Of a DNA stretch of 64,000 nt, positions 1 through 13,594 are shown one piece after another. Source of the stretch: Protula sp. h YS-2021 (Eukaryota; Annelida; Polychaeta; Sabellida; Serpulidae); NCBI GenBank assembly GCA_949752745.1, contig OX457026.1, positions 74,402,742 to 74,466,741 of the forward strand, given 5' to 3'. Each line of letters begins with the position of its first letter. Position 1 is the first letter of the stretch. The notes beneath the pieces are model-generated. The model did not search any database, was not told the DNA's origin, and saw nothing but the letters and a program-made list of their open reading frames with translations. Position numbers and translations under genes: made by a program.

Positions 1-670
1 AACCCCCCCCGATCGGACCAAACCCCCCCTCTTAATCTAATTAAAATGCCAATATAATATGTCAAATTTAAACACACGTTTATTGCATCATGATTTTACG
101 ACTTGAGATGTAGTTCATTTGTATAAAATTTTGCAAAAGCTGTTTTACTACGATGACTACAAGTGGCTAATGTCAACAGTCACTGTTGGTTTAAAACTGA
201 ATATTGTGGCTATTCCTCTGAGAAAATCTAAGATGTTTCTGTTGCGAAAGTCACGAACAGTGTGCGCTATCCTATTTCCTAAATAACAGGAATTCGTACT
301 TCAGATGTTTTAATTGCAATCGACATACCGACTAGATGACAAGGGTGTAAATTGTACTTCAAATCCTGTGATTGTAAGATGACAGAACAGGACACGGCAG
401 AAGCTCTGATTGCATTTGAGATCAAAGCTCGTCAGATAATATGACTGCAATTATGTACCTTTTATACCTTTATAATCAGTAATCATACATTAACGATTAC
501 TGAATATTGGAGGCTGCTTAAACGTTCAAATATAATAGCTGGAGTGGGGAGGGGGGTTTGGGGGGATTTTGGCATGGGGGGTTATGCGCGCGGGGGGTTC
601 GGTCCCGGGTGGTTTGGTCGGGGGGGGATTAGGTCCCGAGGGGTTTGGTCCCGGGGGGTTCTGTCCGGAA
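1..670. mobile_element. Foldback element with G/C-run termini, left part cut by window edge
   Basis: The window opens with C-runs (1-30). Positions 541-665 carry G-runs separated by short TTT, TTA or GGTCCC-type spacers, i.e. the inverted counterpart. The layout resembles the complete element at 23569-24292 (C-run end, about 500 bp interior, G-run end). The interior (31-540) shows no coding signal. The left boundary lies outside the window, so no target duplication can be checked. Confidence 0.5.
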
Positions 671-2840
671 CCTTGCCCGTACAATGTACCACATGATGTG
701 GGGTATCCCAGTTAGAGGCATGGCTGGACTGGGCGGTTGTCAATGGAAAATACGGTTGTGATAATACATATATACGTTCCTTTGCTTCATGACAAGCAAA
801 TAACATATCCTTGTTTCATATATACAACACCTACACTTATGATGTTGTTTTTTGGGAACGAATTTGCTTCAGGCTGCAAGAGATTTTATTGCATCAATTA
901 AACCCTGTTAAATAATATCAAAATCTTTAAATCTAAGGATTGTGACAGAATATGTTCTAATTCGCTTTTGCAATCTTGCCACTGCCAATTTAGTGTTTTG
1001 CTCAATATAATTTCTATTTTATTCAATGGGTGGAGAAGCGCGAGTTTAATTGTTGGAATAGAGTTCTTATTTTCGAAACGCGAAAAAAATATTTACGTGG
1101 CGCGTTAAATTAATGCATGTCATTACAAATTCTGTAATTTATTTTCAGAATAATAAAAACGTGGAGAAAAGAGTATTGACTTGGATGACATAAAATGTTT
1201 TTCGCGAAAGAATTATATATTTTCAAATATATTAATTCCACAGAAATACCAAAGTGATACAAAATACCTGTTGGAACTCGAACGTCATGACATTTTGGAA
1301 CAGTTATACTGCCAGATATTCGCCAAAAAAAATCAAAACCTGTATGCTGTAATTTTTTTTCTCGCGATCATAGCCTCGCAACATATATATTTAGCCCATA
1401 TGAGTTGCTATTAATTGGCGTTCTTTTGCTTCTCCATAATTTTCAAGCGTAATGCCTGTCTTTTGGGGAGCGATCGTTTGGAAAATTTTGCACAATTACA
1501 CCGTCACAGCTGTGTTGTGTAGAGTTGTCACGAAACTGCCATTTTGACATTACTGTTAACAAACGTCATTTTAGGAACAAGATGAGTCTTTTTGCTGCGA
1601 GTGCTTTATTACTTTGGATTCCTGGGTTAACACCGCCGTGAACCCTGTACAACTCTTGCCCCCATTTTGTAATGCAGGGAAGGATGCGGTGATTCTGATG
1701 AATATCCTTCCCATGTGTGATTGTGTGTGTCTTATCCAGATACTGTGCTCTTGGTTTTAGTATTTAGTACTACTTTTTCACCTCTGTTGAATATATATTG
1801 CAGCCAATATATTTGTCAGGCAGTGCGCCTTGTAACTTCGAAAGCCTGTCGCCTTGAAAGAACTTCTAAGTGATCACTTCGAAGAGAACTCCCCAATCCG
1901 TGCAGGATACAATTGCATAAACTGTTTTCCGGTGTTGCGGGACAGATTGAGTCCAGGCTGAATTGAGTCGATTTACTATACATTCCTTTATAATGAAGCA
2001 ACCCATTCGGAAAAGGGACGCACTCAATTGGGCCCGGGGAACATTCGCGTGAAAATGCGAAATGTTTTTTCAAGGGATGTTTACTTAAGAGTGGGGTTGT
2101 GAAAAAAAGGTAACTTAGACAACTTATCAAGACATTGTTAATCGCTCATTCAGACCATTAAAGAGAAAATGAGCTTTGTTTTTTTAATTACTTAAACGTG
2201 GATCTTGGAGTTCAGAAATTGCATATAAAATCTCCCTTCGTTTGATTGCAATTAAATAGAATCACATGCGTATCAATAGAATCCTGTGGCATTTCCTACT
2301 CACGCTACTCATGCTGGATTATTAATGGTAATTGCAATTATAATTAAATATACTCAGTTATGAGCACTTCGAGTATTTTATCCAATTAGCAAGCACCTGA
2401 TTACAATACCGTGTGACAATTTATTTTGGGAATGAATTTAGTTGTTTTTGAGTAACTGGGGAAATAATACTCAGAGCCAGAAAAAAAAGCAATGGAATCG
2501 TCTGAGAATTCTGAATAATCAAATTCTCAAGTTAACGAGAAGAATGAGATAGATATTATTCACTGTGTTAAGTATGTGCACTTGGATATATATATTTTCA
2601 ATCTGAATATATTTCATGATTATGTTTATGTAAATGTGACGTTTACAGTTTTGTATACAAAGGATTAAGAGACTCATTCTGGCCCGGGACTCAATACGAA
2701 CTGCACCAGGTGCAGTCCGAAATGCGTGCACTCAATTCAGCCTGGCACTCAATCTGGCCCCCAACACCGGCTAAACGAACCGTAGTAGGGTAGAAACGAC
2801 AGTTCTGCCCCACCTGTGACGCCATAGGTCACGTGACTTC
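671..2840. other. No gene recognised
   Basis: AT-rich sequence with only short, composition-driven reading frames. No domain, splice-supported exon, RNA gene or clear repeat was recognised. Confidence 0.5.
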
Positions 2841-2879
2841 CCTAGGACATACTATATGAGGACGACCCCCCCCCCCCTA

Positions 2880-2994
2880 TATGTAGGAAGAACGCGCCAT
2901 TCAAACATGTGTTCGAATTGCTTGTCATTCGAACACATGTTTGAATGGGCTTGCCGTTCGAACCCATGTTTAAATGGCGCGGTCTTCCTACATA
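2880..2994. repeat. Nested inverted repeat (three-arm hairpin)
   Basis: A 21 bp arm at 2897-2917 is the exact reverse complement of 2928-2948, with a 10-base loop. A third, slightly diverged arm at 2957-2994 pairs with the longer outer segment 2880-2917, so two alternative foldbacks share the left arm. It is followed by the CCAA minisatellite. Confidence 0.75.
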
Positions 2995-3077
2995 ACCAAC
3001 CAAAGAAAAAATGTATATATAGCAAATAAAAATACATAACAAAGAATTTCACTTACTTCAAATTTTCACTTTCCATC

Positions 3078-3420
3078 TTCCAACAACCAACAAACCAACC
3101 AACCAACAACCAACCAACCAATCAAGCAACCAACCAACCAACCAACCAACCAACCAACCAACCAACAACACCCGACCAACAACCAACCAACAAACCAACA
3201 ACCAACCAACCAACCAACCAACCAACCAACCAACCAACCAACCAACCAATCAACTAACAACCAATCAACCAACATCAAGCAACCGACCAACAACCAAACA
3301 ACAACCAACAACTAACAACCATCCAACCAACCTATTAACCAACCAACCAAGCAAACAACAACCAACCAACCAACCAACCAACCAACAACAACCAACCAAC
3401 AACAACCGGCCAACAACCAA
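3078..3420. repeat. CCAA/ACCA minisatellite
   Basis: About 340 bases of imperfect AACC/ACCA repeats with occasional ACA interruptions. The long Trp-Leu-Val-Gly reading frames on the minus strand are artefacts of this repeat. Confidence 0.95.
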
Positions 3421-4230
3421 AGTTAAAGAATGGTTCAAATCAGTGAAGTAATTTTAAAGTTATGTGCTGTTGAAGTTGTCATGCTAGCCATATGGCAAAA
3501 TAATTTTCCACGGGGGGGGGGGGGGCGGGAGTTAAAAACACAAAAAATGTTCAGATTGGTCTGAAACGGATAAATATGCTGAAAGCGCAAAACTTTTACC
3601 ACGAGGGGGAGGTGATATCGAACTCCTATTTTCTACTACTAACCGTTCTCCCTTCTGCATGTTTAATCGGCCTCTCTTCATTTTAAGCTTGGGGATTTTC
3701 AGTCCACATAGTGTGTTGAATTCGTACTATGTGGTAAGATGTTTCCGTTTGATTCCTTTTTCTCCATGATCTTGTCACGCGGACTAGTCCAAGATGGTTA
3801 GGGCTAGGGCGACCAAATTTCGCTGAGACATATAGCACGTTTTTAATTTCTTAACATTTTATATGCAAAAATGGACATTGAAACTATGGTACTAAATCCC
3901 ACAAAAAGGCTTTAATAGTCCGCAGTAAAACACACTGACCTCTCTACTATCGCCAAGACATTTAAGCAATTTATTTTTCTTTGCATTTTTTAATATCGAT
4001 TAACGACATTAATCATTTATTGTCTCTGACAATTTGAATGAACAATATCAGACACTTAAACATGCAACTCACTTGAAACTAGACAAGACGAAGGTTGTGG
4101 CAGCATTAGACAGTGCAAACAGAAATAATCGTGTTTGTTGCGGCACATCGTTAATGACAATCTGGAAAACACACAAACAACACTGAAAGATCGTACAATT
4201 GCTTGTCCGAGTTTCACAGATTAATCACAC
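3421..4230. other. No gene recognised; poly-G tract
   Basis: Contains a G-run at about 3512-3526. No coding region was recognised. Confidence 0.5.
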
Positions 4231-4239
4231 AGTAATACA

Positions 4240-4400
4240 GATATGAAAACTTGTCCCGTGTCCAAAATAGTGAGGTGTCCGAATTATCTAGGTTTCTAGT
4301 GCATAGAAACCATTGGACAATGTAAAGGACTGAAATATTTTTTCCAATTAGGGAATTGTCTAATTGTGCAGATTTGTCCGGGGTCAGGTTTTACTGTATT
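4240..4400. mobile_element. Fragment resembling a pogo/Tigger-like MITE end
   Basis: The segment carries repeated GTCC-type motifs (TGTCCAAAAT, GGTGTCCGAATTAT) and ends with GGTTTTACTGTA. The same terminal motif recurs near 6605-6640 and 59075-59090, and in inverted orientation at 8806-8820. Such TACAGTAAAACC-type ends are typical of pogo/Tigger-like elements. The other end of this copy was not located. Confidence 0.4.
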
Positions 4401-4679
4401 TGGTTTGCCAGCAATCTCAATTTTGGCCTTTAATTATTATTATTTTTTGTTGTCATTTTTGGCCTTTTTCAAAAGAGCTTAAAATGCCTTTCTACATGCA
4501 AAATATTTAATTCTTTTTTACTTTTATTTTTTTTTTCATTTTGCAATTTCAGATTTTCTATCACATCACATGAATAACAATGTAGCAAAAAAATGCATAT
4601 ATTCAACCTTGCATAGAAAACTTTAATTAAGCGCCGGAAAAGGGTTGTTTATAAGTCTCGATAAATGTCGCAGATGCCA

Positions 4680-4985
4680 ATTTCAGCAAAATGGCTGTCG
4701 GCAAAATGCCGCCCGGCAAAATGGCGCTCGGTAAAATGTGGAAATACCCCAAATTACAACCAAATATAACGTTACGAAGGTGTTTTTGCCTTTGCTTTTT
4801 CAAAGCAAATCAAGTCTGTACATCGTTGCTTGTCCAACGTCTATTGAACGTTATGTCCAAGACGTTGATCTATGGTCGCGACCAATGGAAACGAAAATAA
4901 AACCAGATTGCCAGTTTGGCTAGGTTACCGACACGACCAACACCTTCATTTATGGGGAAAAATGAATTCCCTAAACGCCCGTTTG
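4680..4985. mobile_element. Degenerate copy of the ACGTC-rich repeat family
   Basis: Holds CCAACGTCTATTGAACGTT, AAGACGTTGATCTATGGTCG and GACCAATGG-type blocks matching 8480-8640 in order. The short reading frames here are repeat-derived. Confidence 0.45.
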
Positions 4986-5727
4986 TCTGGCTTGAATCTC
5001 AGGAAAGTCCAGTTCTATATAGGCGAGAAAAGAAAAGCGTCGATTTCATCTTACGGTACCTATAAGTCATTTGTACAAAGCAAACGCTATTTATAAAACA
5101 CTCAAAAAAAGAAATACATTAAATCGCTAGAATATCTGAACCTTTATAATCTTTTTTGAGAACTGTGTCTCAGTTATTAGGCATACTTTGTAACATAACG
5201 CTATGAAGATCAATAATATATTAAAGGGAAAGGAGGGGATATCTTTTTGTTATATCAAGAACCATAAAGAAGTGTGGCTTTGGTTAACTTAAGAGCGGCC
5301 TTTTGTGGCAGTGTAAAAAATTGTTTGAACAGCACTCTCGTACAAACGCGCTAAAGTTATGTTGGTCTTGCGTGAAATGGAATTATCTGTTTGATTTAAG
5401 GCTCTATTCATAAGACTCGATTCTGTTAACAATTCAGGCTAATTTTTTACGGTAAAATTGAAACATATTAAGTAATAACTGCCAACAACAAAGAACTGCA
5501 CAGCCTTCGTCAAACTGCTGCAAATATAGGTTGTATGCACAATGAAAGAGTTTTTCAATCAATGAAAACACACTGTTATTTTTAAACTTAAATAATTATT
5601 AATTCTAAAAGTGTAGGATAAAAAGCAGCATTTGTAAAAATACCGAACTACAAACCAGTGAAAACAACACCAAAGAGCCGATAGGTTGTTGAATTATTGC
5701 TTGATATGCCGATAGACGGTAAGCAAT

Positions 5728-5851
5728 CGACTCCATTTTGACGCTCACTGTAAAAGCAACACGTTTTTTAGAATATAAATTTTACAGTAATCGACTCCAT
5801 TTTGAAGCTCACTGTAAAAGCAACACGTTTTGTAGAATATAAATTTTACAG
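5728..5851. repeat. Two-copy tandem repeat, unit about 60 bp
   Basis: The segment from CGACTCCATTTTGA through TAAATTTTACAG occurs twice in tandem with few differences. Confidence 0.8.
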
Positions 5852-5927
5852 AAAATCTTAAGAATATTTATTTTAAACGGTTGTACTTCAAGTTTATAAT
5901 GGTTGCACAGAACAAGACGTATCTGCA

Positions 5928-6022
5928 TGAAAACATTAAGTATCTGTATAAAAACATTAAGTATATGTATAAAAACATTAAGTATATGTATAAAAACATT
6001 AAGTATCTGTATAAAAACAAAA
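5928..6022. repeat. Short tandem repeat, unit about 21 bp
   Basis: About four copies of a unit built on AAAAACATTAAGTATCTGTAT (T/A variant at one position). Short frames on both strands derive from it. Confidence 0.85.
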
Positions 6023-6472
6023 TTTCTTCCAGGGGCAGGGAGGGTGGACAATTTTGTTTATCGACATACCTTTAAAAGGTAAAAATGGAAGACAATGATA
6101 ATACCCTTCCGCGACAGCCTCTACTGTTTTCACAGGCAAGTTTTTTTTATTACAATTTTTCTGGGAAATTTTTAGTGTACCAATTACATATGGTACCATT
6201 GACTTACATGAAAAGGTATTCAAATATATGGTCAGGAAATATGGTGAATTGATAGGAGTTCACCAATATAGTGTTTCAAATGGATATTAACATATTGCCG
6301 CGATTTGGATTTTTTATCCAAAAGAATCGTGATGTTTTCCAGAGAAACTTTGTTTAAAACTATTTGTATATAAATATTCGTTTTAGAGGAGCAAGTTAGT
6401 TAAATCTCATAGTGACTCATGTTTTAATTTAACCTTGAGACTATCTAAAATTATGTCTTTAAAACCTGCCTA

Positions 6473-6640
6473 CACTGGACAACGGGGGAGCTGGCGGATT
6501 TTGTCCGATATATAGAGGTGTCCGGTATTTCAGGGGTCATGTAAACCAATGGGAAAAAACGGGACTGAGAATTCTTGTTCGGTATTGGCAGTTGTCCGGT
6601 ATTTCAGGGTTTGTCCAGAATGCGGCTTTACTGTATTTGT
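6473..6640. mobile_element. Fragment resembling a pogo/Tigger-like MITE end
   Basis: Repeated GGTGTCCGGTATTTCAGGG and TTGTCCGGTATTTCAGGG blocks are followed by GGCTTTACTGTA. The layout matches the fragment at 4240-4400. It ends about 55 bases before the ninjurin exon acceptor, so it lies in that gene's upstream intron. Confidence 0.4.
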
Positions 6641-6695
6641 ATTATTTTTCGAGAAGGGGATGCATATTCCACATTGATATGATTTTTTTTTTCAG

Positions 6696-7643
6696 GCAGC
6701 ACAAAATAGTGGGGAGAAAGGAAGCGTCGATCTATTACTGGACGTTGACACAAGGCGCGATTCCAAGGCGAGATCTACCATCCAAAAGGCAAAGGACCGC
6801 GCACAAATGACAGCGGCGACGTCCATGTCAATCGTCCATGTGGCGCTTCTAAAAGATACCCTGGATTCTGGTCGTGATTCCATAAAATATTACGACTATA
6901 TGTTGGGGATCATTATCTCCGCACTTGTCTTGCAAATACTTGCTGGATTGCTCTCGCTCTATATATCGCTTTTGCGACGGTACTACGCAAAATATCAAGA
7001 CGACTTAAGGAACGATTGTGCGAAATTCTTTTGCCCTTTTTCTTGCCAGGGGCAAACCGATCACTACGCTGAATATGATGCGTTTTTTGAAGAAAATTTG
7101 GAAGAGGCGAAGCCCATATCTGAAGACAACCAAAAAGGATGTTTGCCATTTGAATGTCTTGTTCATCAGCTTCACCATCTGGATCACCGGGACATCAACG
7201 TGTATAACATTTGGTGCGAAAAGGCAATCAATGCCAATATTAAATTTGCATTCCTTACTGCTGAAATAAAGGCAGAAGAAGAGAAGATAATGAAAGCGCG
7301 TGGCGAGCTCTACCAATGGAAAGCACAGCGCATCGGAAGTAGCGATCTGGAAGTACGCAATATTTTAATGAGGCTAAAGGATGCGCAAATTTCTTGGCAT
7401 CAGCTGAATGAGCAAAAGAAGAAATTACACGATTTAAAAGAACAGGGAGAAATACTAAGGAAACGTGTTGAATTGATTGAAAAGGAACATGTGTTAAAAA
7501 GAGTAACTTTTTGGCAAAGTATTCTAAATGTCATGCTGTATATTGTGTTCGCTTTAAATGCATTTGTCGTTGGATTCGGGCTTGGGAACGGACGAAGTAG
7601 AAATGCCAGTAATTCAACCGCAACACTATTTGGGTCTGTCTGA
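6696..7643 (+). CDS. Ninjurin-family membrane protein, last exon
   Basis: A pyrimidine-rich acceptor (TTTTTTTTTTCAG, ending 6695) opens a frame of 315 codons plus a TGA stop. It runs 37 codons upstream of the first internal ATG at 6807, so this is a downstream exon and the true start lies upstream. Residues 25-65 form an Ala/Thr-rich amphipathic stretch, followed by a first membrane helix at about 69-93 (MLGIIISALVLQ... pattern with LQILAG). A second helix lies at about 270-296 and ends in a ninjurin-like NAFVVGFG motif. These are the hallmarks of ninjurins, plasma-membrane proteins whose amphipathic helices oligomerise during lytic cell rupture. Here the two helices are separated by about 175 mostly charged residues: first Cys/His- and acid-rich, then Lys/Glu/Leu-rich and predicted coiled coil. 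Normal ninjurins have a short loop there. A short Ser/Asn tail follows. No upstream exon was identified. Confidence 0.8.
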   Translation, partial: AAQNSGEKGSVDLLLDVDTRRDSKARSTIQKAKDRAQMTAATSMSIVHVALLKDTLDSGRDSIKYYDYMLGIIISALVLQILAGLLSLYISLLRRYYAKYQDDLRNDCAKFFCPFSCQGQTDHYAEYDAFFEENLEEAKPISEDNQKGCLPFECLVHQLHHLDHRDINVYNIWCEKAINANIKFAFLTAEIKAEEEKIMKARGELYQWKAQRIGSSDLEVRNILMRLKDAQISWHQLNEQKKKLHDLKEQGEILRKRVELIEKEHVLKRVTFWQSILNVMLYIVFALNAFVVGFGLGNGRSRNASNSTATLFGSV

Positions 7644-8005
7644 GACTCGTGGAAAGCTTAATATTGCAAACTGACTTCTTACTTCTGATTACTTTTTAAT
7701 ATTATGGTTTGATTGAGAAGGTTTTTTGACGACCCACAGCTCTCCACTTTGAGCATGGGTAATGCAGTTTGCAAAATTAAACCAAACACAAAACAGAGCC
7801 TCATTTTTGGCTATTTCTTTTTCTAAAGTAAAAACATTATTTTATTATATCGTAATATTTTAATGTTATTAGGTATCTTTGTTGTCCCTCTACTTCTGCC
7901 TCCTCATTCAAACCACGAAACATAGTTTTGAAATATTGAAATACTTAAAAAAACTAAGCAGGCCCTGAATATATTGTTACATATTTATTCCTGAATTTAA
8001 ATTAA
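7644..8005 (+). other. Probable 3' untranslated region of the ninjurin gene
   Basis: AT-rich sequence after the stop codon, up to the start of the next repeat element. No unambiguous polyadenylation site was fixed. Confidence 0.4.
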
Positions 8006-8726
8006 CCCAGTTAACATAGTGATGTTAGATACATAACGATGTTGGATAGACGTCGCACTCGGATCAACGTCGGGTTTCGGTTCATTACGGAAGCTGAAAA
8101 AACGTCTATCTGCCAACTTTTGAGAGTCGTCCATTATCCGACGTCTAATCAACGTTGCAGAAAGATAGCAAATGGAAGTTGTAATAACGCTGCCCTTGCA
8201 TACAAAGCAACACTAGATGAACGTCAGGAAAATATTAATCTAGAATCGCCATCTAGGTAGTGATAATCATGAGGTCACCACTCCGTCGGCACCACCATCC
8301 TTGGATCATCCGGTACCACAGGATATGTATGACATTAATTTTCATGAATAGTTATCAAAAATAGATGTGAAAAAAACTTGCGCATTCCTGAAATCCCCTT
8401 ATTTTGCGTCCACATTTTGGTCTATTTTTCATTTTTGGTCAGCGATAACATAATAAGGCTGCTGTTTGGTTGTTACCCGGACGTCTATACAATGTACATT
8501 TTGCGACGTCTATTCAATGTTGCACCAAGATGTTGATTAGATGTCAGAAAAAGTTGCGTTTTGGTTGCGATGTTGCTTATCCAATGTCCATTCAAAGTTG
8601 CGTCAACGTTGATCTGTGGTCGCGACTAATCAGAACCAAATTACACCACATTCAGTGTTGTGCTTTTGTCGGGTCGACGTGGCAACCTAAGGTCGACGTT
8701 GGGTCGACGTCGGAATGTTTACTGGG
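8006..8726. mobile_element. Non-autonomous DNA element with CCCAGTWAACAT ends
   Basis: The left end CCCAGTTAACAT (8006) and right end ATGTTTACTGGG (to 8726) are inverted matches apart from one base. The interior is packed with GACGTC, CAACGTTG and GTTGATC-type motifs in several copies (for example TCGACGTTGGGTCGACGTC near 8690-8712). No coding capacity is seen, so this is a MITE-like element. A second copy begins with the same end at 13595. Confidence 0.65.
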
Positions 8727-9455
8727 TATTGTTAACTTATTAACAAAAAAGTGAGCTAAACTGACAAAACGGCCATCTGTAACTGTTCTTCCTGCAGTAT
8801 GGTATACAGTAAAACCTGCTTCCTCATAAATATTCGTGTTTTGAGTCAACTGTCATGTTACCTATATTATCAGAGATTCTGACCTCACTTCCAGACTCTC
8901 TTGAAATCATTTGCACAAAGTTACATTGATCTGCAGTTCCAGGTAACGTTTTGACCTACCTGTGACTGTCTAAACTAGTCCCGAAATACAGCACCGTTTT
9001 GCTGGAAGAACGATCTCAGTACACATTACGACGCCTATTCACCGTCTGTTTTACTTCGTGCTGTTTATCGAAAAATATCCATCCTTCTAAAAAGTTATGC
9101 ATGGTGACTCTCTTTACGTCACGATCAAATCGCGTACATTTGAAAAAAAAGACATGAAAATTACGTCGTTTAAACTTCCACAATCAACCAAAATCCGTCG
9201 TTGATCCGACGTCGACCATATACACCTTCAAAACAATCTCCTGTTTAAGGTATGTTTTTATTTCAAATTCAGGCTTTACAAGGTACAAAAATATGATGTT
9301 TAATGCTTTTCACACCTTGCTGTTTTACGATTATTTGTATACTGTGATTTACTCGGAAGTAATGATAGTGGCCTTTCTGAGGAAAAAAGTTATCTTGAAA
9401 TTTTTGCGCTCGCATTTTCATACCAGTAACCTTTCATTTTGATGCAACTTCTGAA
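8727..9455. other. No gene; repeat fragments
   Basis: Contains an inverted TACAGTAAAACCTG end near 8806 and an isolated ACGTC-family block at about 9180-9225 (CGTTGATCCGACGTCGACC). No coding region was recognised. Confidence 0.4.
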
Positions 9456-9505
9456 TGATGTCATGTCAATATGAACATTTCATGAAGCGATTCAACCATA
9501 TTTTG

Positions 9506-9545
9506 CAAAAAAAAAAGGAAAAAAAAAAACGAAAAAAAAAAAAAC
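9506..9545. repeat. A-rich tract
   Basis: Near-continuous A-runs interrupted by G and C. These generate Lys-rich frames that are not credible genes. Confidence 0.9.
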
Positions 9546-9718
9546 AAGAATGCCGGTTCGTCGAAATGTTAAAAAAAAAAATCATAATCAACCAAAACCC
9601 GTCGGGTCTCATTATGTCGAGAAAAAAAGGGGTCATTTTTTTAGCCATCTGATTTTTGTCGATGGGCTTATGCCAGTCACTTGTGGGGCATCCGTAGTCC
9701 GCCATATGTTTGGGTGTT

Positions 9719-9807
<89 letters not shown>
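9719..9807. repeat. (CT)n microsatellite
   Basis: About 88 bases of uninterrupted CT dinucleotides. Confidence 0.98.
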
Positions 9808-9811
<4 letters not shown>

Positions 9812-10292
9812 ACAACTTTCCAAAATGCTTCTCTAACTACAGTTCTGGTTCGATTTGTTAAAATTAAGCAGGATGGTCTTAGGTGATGATCCAGAAAGCT
9901 TGTATTTTTTTTAGATTGGCCGAAATTGACCAAAATATTAGTTAAATTAAAGAAAACATAAAAATGCTACTCTTTCTACAATTCCAACCCAATTGAGTTG
10001 GAAGCTTCATTTTTTGAGAATGCAGGAACAAATGCCACCCGGAGCAAATCCCGCGCCAAAATCTGGTTCCGAATATTACATTACTGAACGGTATGGAATA
10101 TAATGGCCAGAAAGGAACGACAATAAGACCGCAGCTTTATGCAGTTTGTTTCAAAGACGAGTGCAGAAGACTGTAAAAGACCGCATCTCCAGTACTTTTT
10201 TTACTCATTAACTGCACAAGTACTACGTTTAGACGAAGTAGTACCGATGGTGAACCCTTGTATTGAATTTTATTCAGACGAAAAGATCTCAA

Positions 10293-12050
<1,758 letters not shown>

Positions 12051-12143
12051 ATTCACAAAAGTTAACTGCACAGTTAACTAAACTACCAGAAGTGATATCC
12101 AATTCAACGAAATCAGCTAACTGCACAGTTCACTTTTATGAAT
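12051..12143. repeat. Short palindromic (hairpin) element
   Basis: ATTCACAAAAGTTAACTGCA at the left pairs with CTGCACAGTTCACTTTTATG at the right with a few mismatches. The centre carries no other signal. Confidence 0.6.
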
Positions 12144-12934
12144 ACAGCTGGGCAAACACAAAGCTTAGAATGGTAATCGCACAAACAAACTTGACTGGCA
12201 CCATCAACAAATGATAGCCGGTTTAACACTTGACAACTTACAAAAAGTGTATTGCTATTGTGTCATTTTTCTCAACTGTTTTTTTCATGCAATACAATCA
12301 TTAATTTTTTTTATCGCGACCCGACAGGGTTTTTGTGAAAGTTTTCGCGCAAATTGATGATTTGAGGGACATAGTGTTCCTTGATACTTGCTTTTGTATT
12401 TCTTTCTTTTCTTGGTCAATTAATGAAAAAAGTAAAGACTGTGCACAATATTTTGGCACTGCAATTTCATCTTAACATTTTCTAGCATTTAAAGAGAATT
12501 ATATTCATGCTAAACGAATCTGTAAGAATTACTGCAAGAGAACAAAAAAAAAAGGAAAAAGAAAATGTACAAGCCAAACATGCTAAAGTTAGCTTATATC
12601 AAAAGAGTGCTTTTCATTGTGAAATAAAACTGATACAGACAGCCGAATCTTGGTCAGTGTAAAAGAATAACCAACTTCTACTACTAACTGCGGATGAAAG
12701 GGCAAGTTTAGGAGAGCAGCCTCCCTCCCCCCCCCCCCCCCCACCCACACATACCTAGCAAATCTGCTTGTGAAGTATAGTAGGGCTTTCATCATTTCAC
12801 AGGGTTCTCGAACTAATTATTATTTACTATTATTAAAACTAGTTTATAATATATTATTAATATATTACTTTAATTCAATAACTGTATTAACATCGATACA
12901 ACTTGAACATTTTCGGTGCAAATTCCTTTGGCAG
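12144..12934. other. No gene recognised
   Basis: AT-rich sequence with a C-run at 12726-12742. Confidence 0.5.
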
Positions 12935-13058
12935 AGTCCAGAACAGAAATTCCCGGGACATAAGGGACTCGGACTCAAGGAGCTCCTTAAAAAAGGACCC
13001 AGGGGCATAACGGCCCTGAATGAAATGTTGGACAAGAGGGCCACGGCCACTTATCGAG
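12935..13058 (+). CDS. Candidate internal exon, function unknown
   Basis: A locally GC-richer block is preceded by an acceptor-like TTCCTTTGGCAG and encodes an open, charged segment in the frame starting at AGT (12935). It has Lys/Gly-rich and then Glu/Leu/Asp-rich parts, such as KGLGLKELLKKG and ITALNEMLDKRA. It ends at a donor-like CGAG/GTTTAT (13059) or, ten bases later after a direct repeat of TTATCGAGGT, at CGAG/GTACTT. The composition and dual splice signals resemble a real exon in otherwise AT-rich DNA. I do not recognise the family, and no neighbouring exon was found. It could also be a fragment of a decayed element. Confidence 0.3.
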
Positions 13059-13594
13059 GTTTATCGAGGTACTTGTTTACTAATGACAGCCTGTCGAAAG
13101 CTGAAGAAATCGTATTTTATTGTTTTTATTACAAGAATACCGTACAATTCCTCACGCACATAAATCTACCTACAAAAACCGCCAAGTTTAAACTATTTTT
13201 TTACAGGACAGACATTAATTCAAAAGATACGCAACTAACATAGAGTACACCACAGAGAAAAATTAACGCATGACATAATTTTTTACAGATGGTTAGTTGC
13301 TATGGATAAAGAGCAATTCGCATTTTAACACGTCGGCTGTATGCTTTCTTAAGTTCTATATGAAACGAAGCTAGAGGCTTGATTTCAGCTCAAGAAAATG
13401 TAAAAGAAAAATCCACATGAAACGTCAATATATATTTTTTTCTGAGTTTTGAGTACGAGTCAACGATTCATAACATTATTGAATAATCCAAAATTGGATA
13501 ATATCACCATAAAATTGCCTATATTAAAAAGAGAGAGAACAACGAAATTCAGTTCCGTATCCAACACCAATAACCAAGGCTTAACTACCTATAA

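Noticed and set aside
541..665. Telomeric repeat
   Set aside because: Spacing and spacers are irregular and the C-run partner at 1-30 and the similar internal element indicate a foldback transposon.
3058..3311. Trp/Leu/Val/Gly-rich minus-strand proteins
   Set aside because: Pure translation of the CCAA minisatellite in two frames.
9466..9933. 155-codon minus-strand frame with Glu-Arg repeats
   Set aside because: It exists only because of the (CT)n microsatellite and A-runs.
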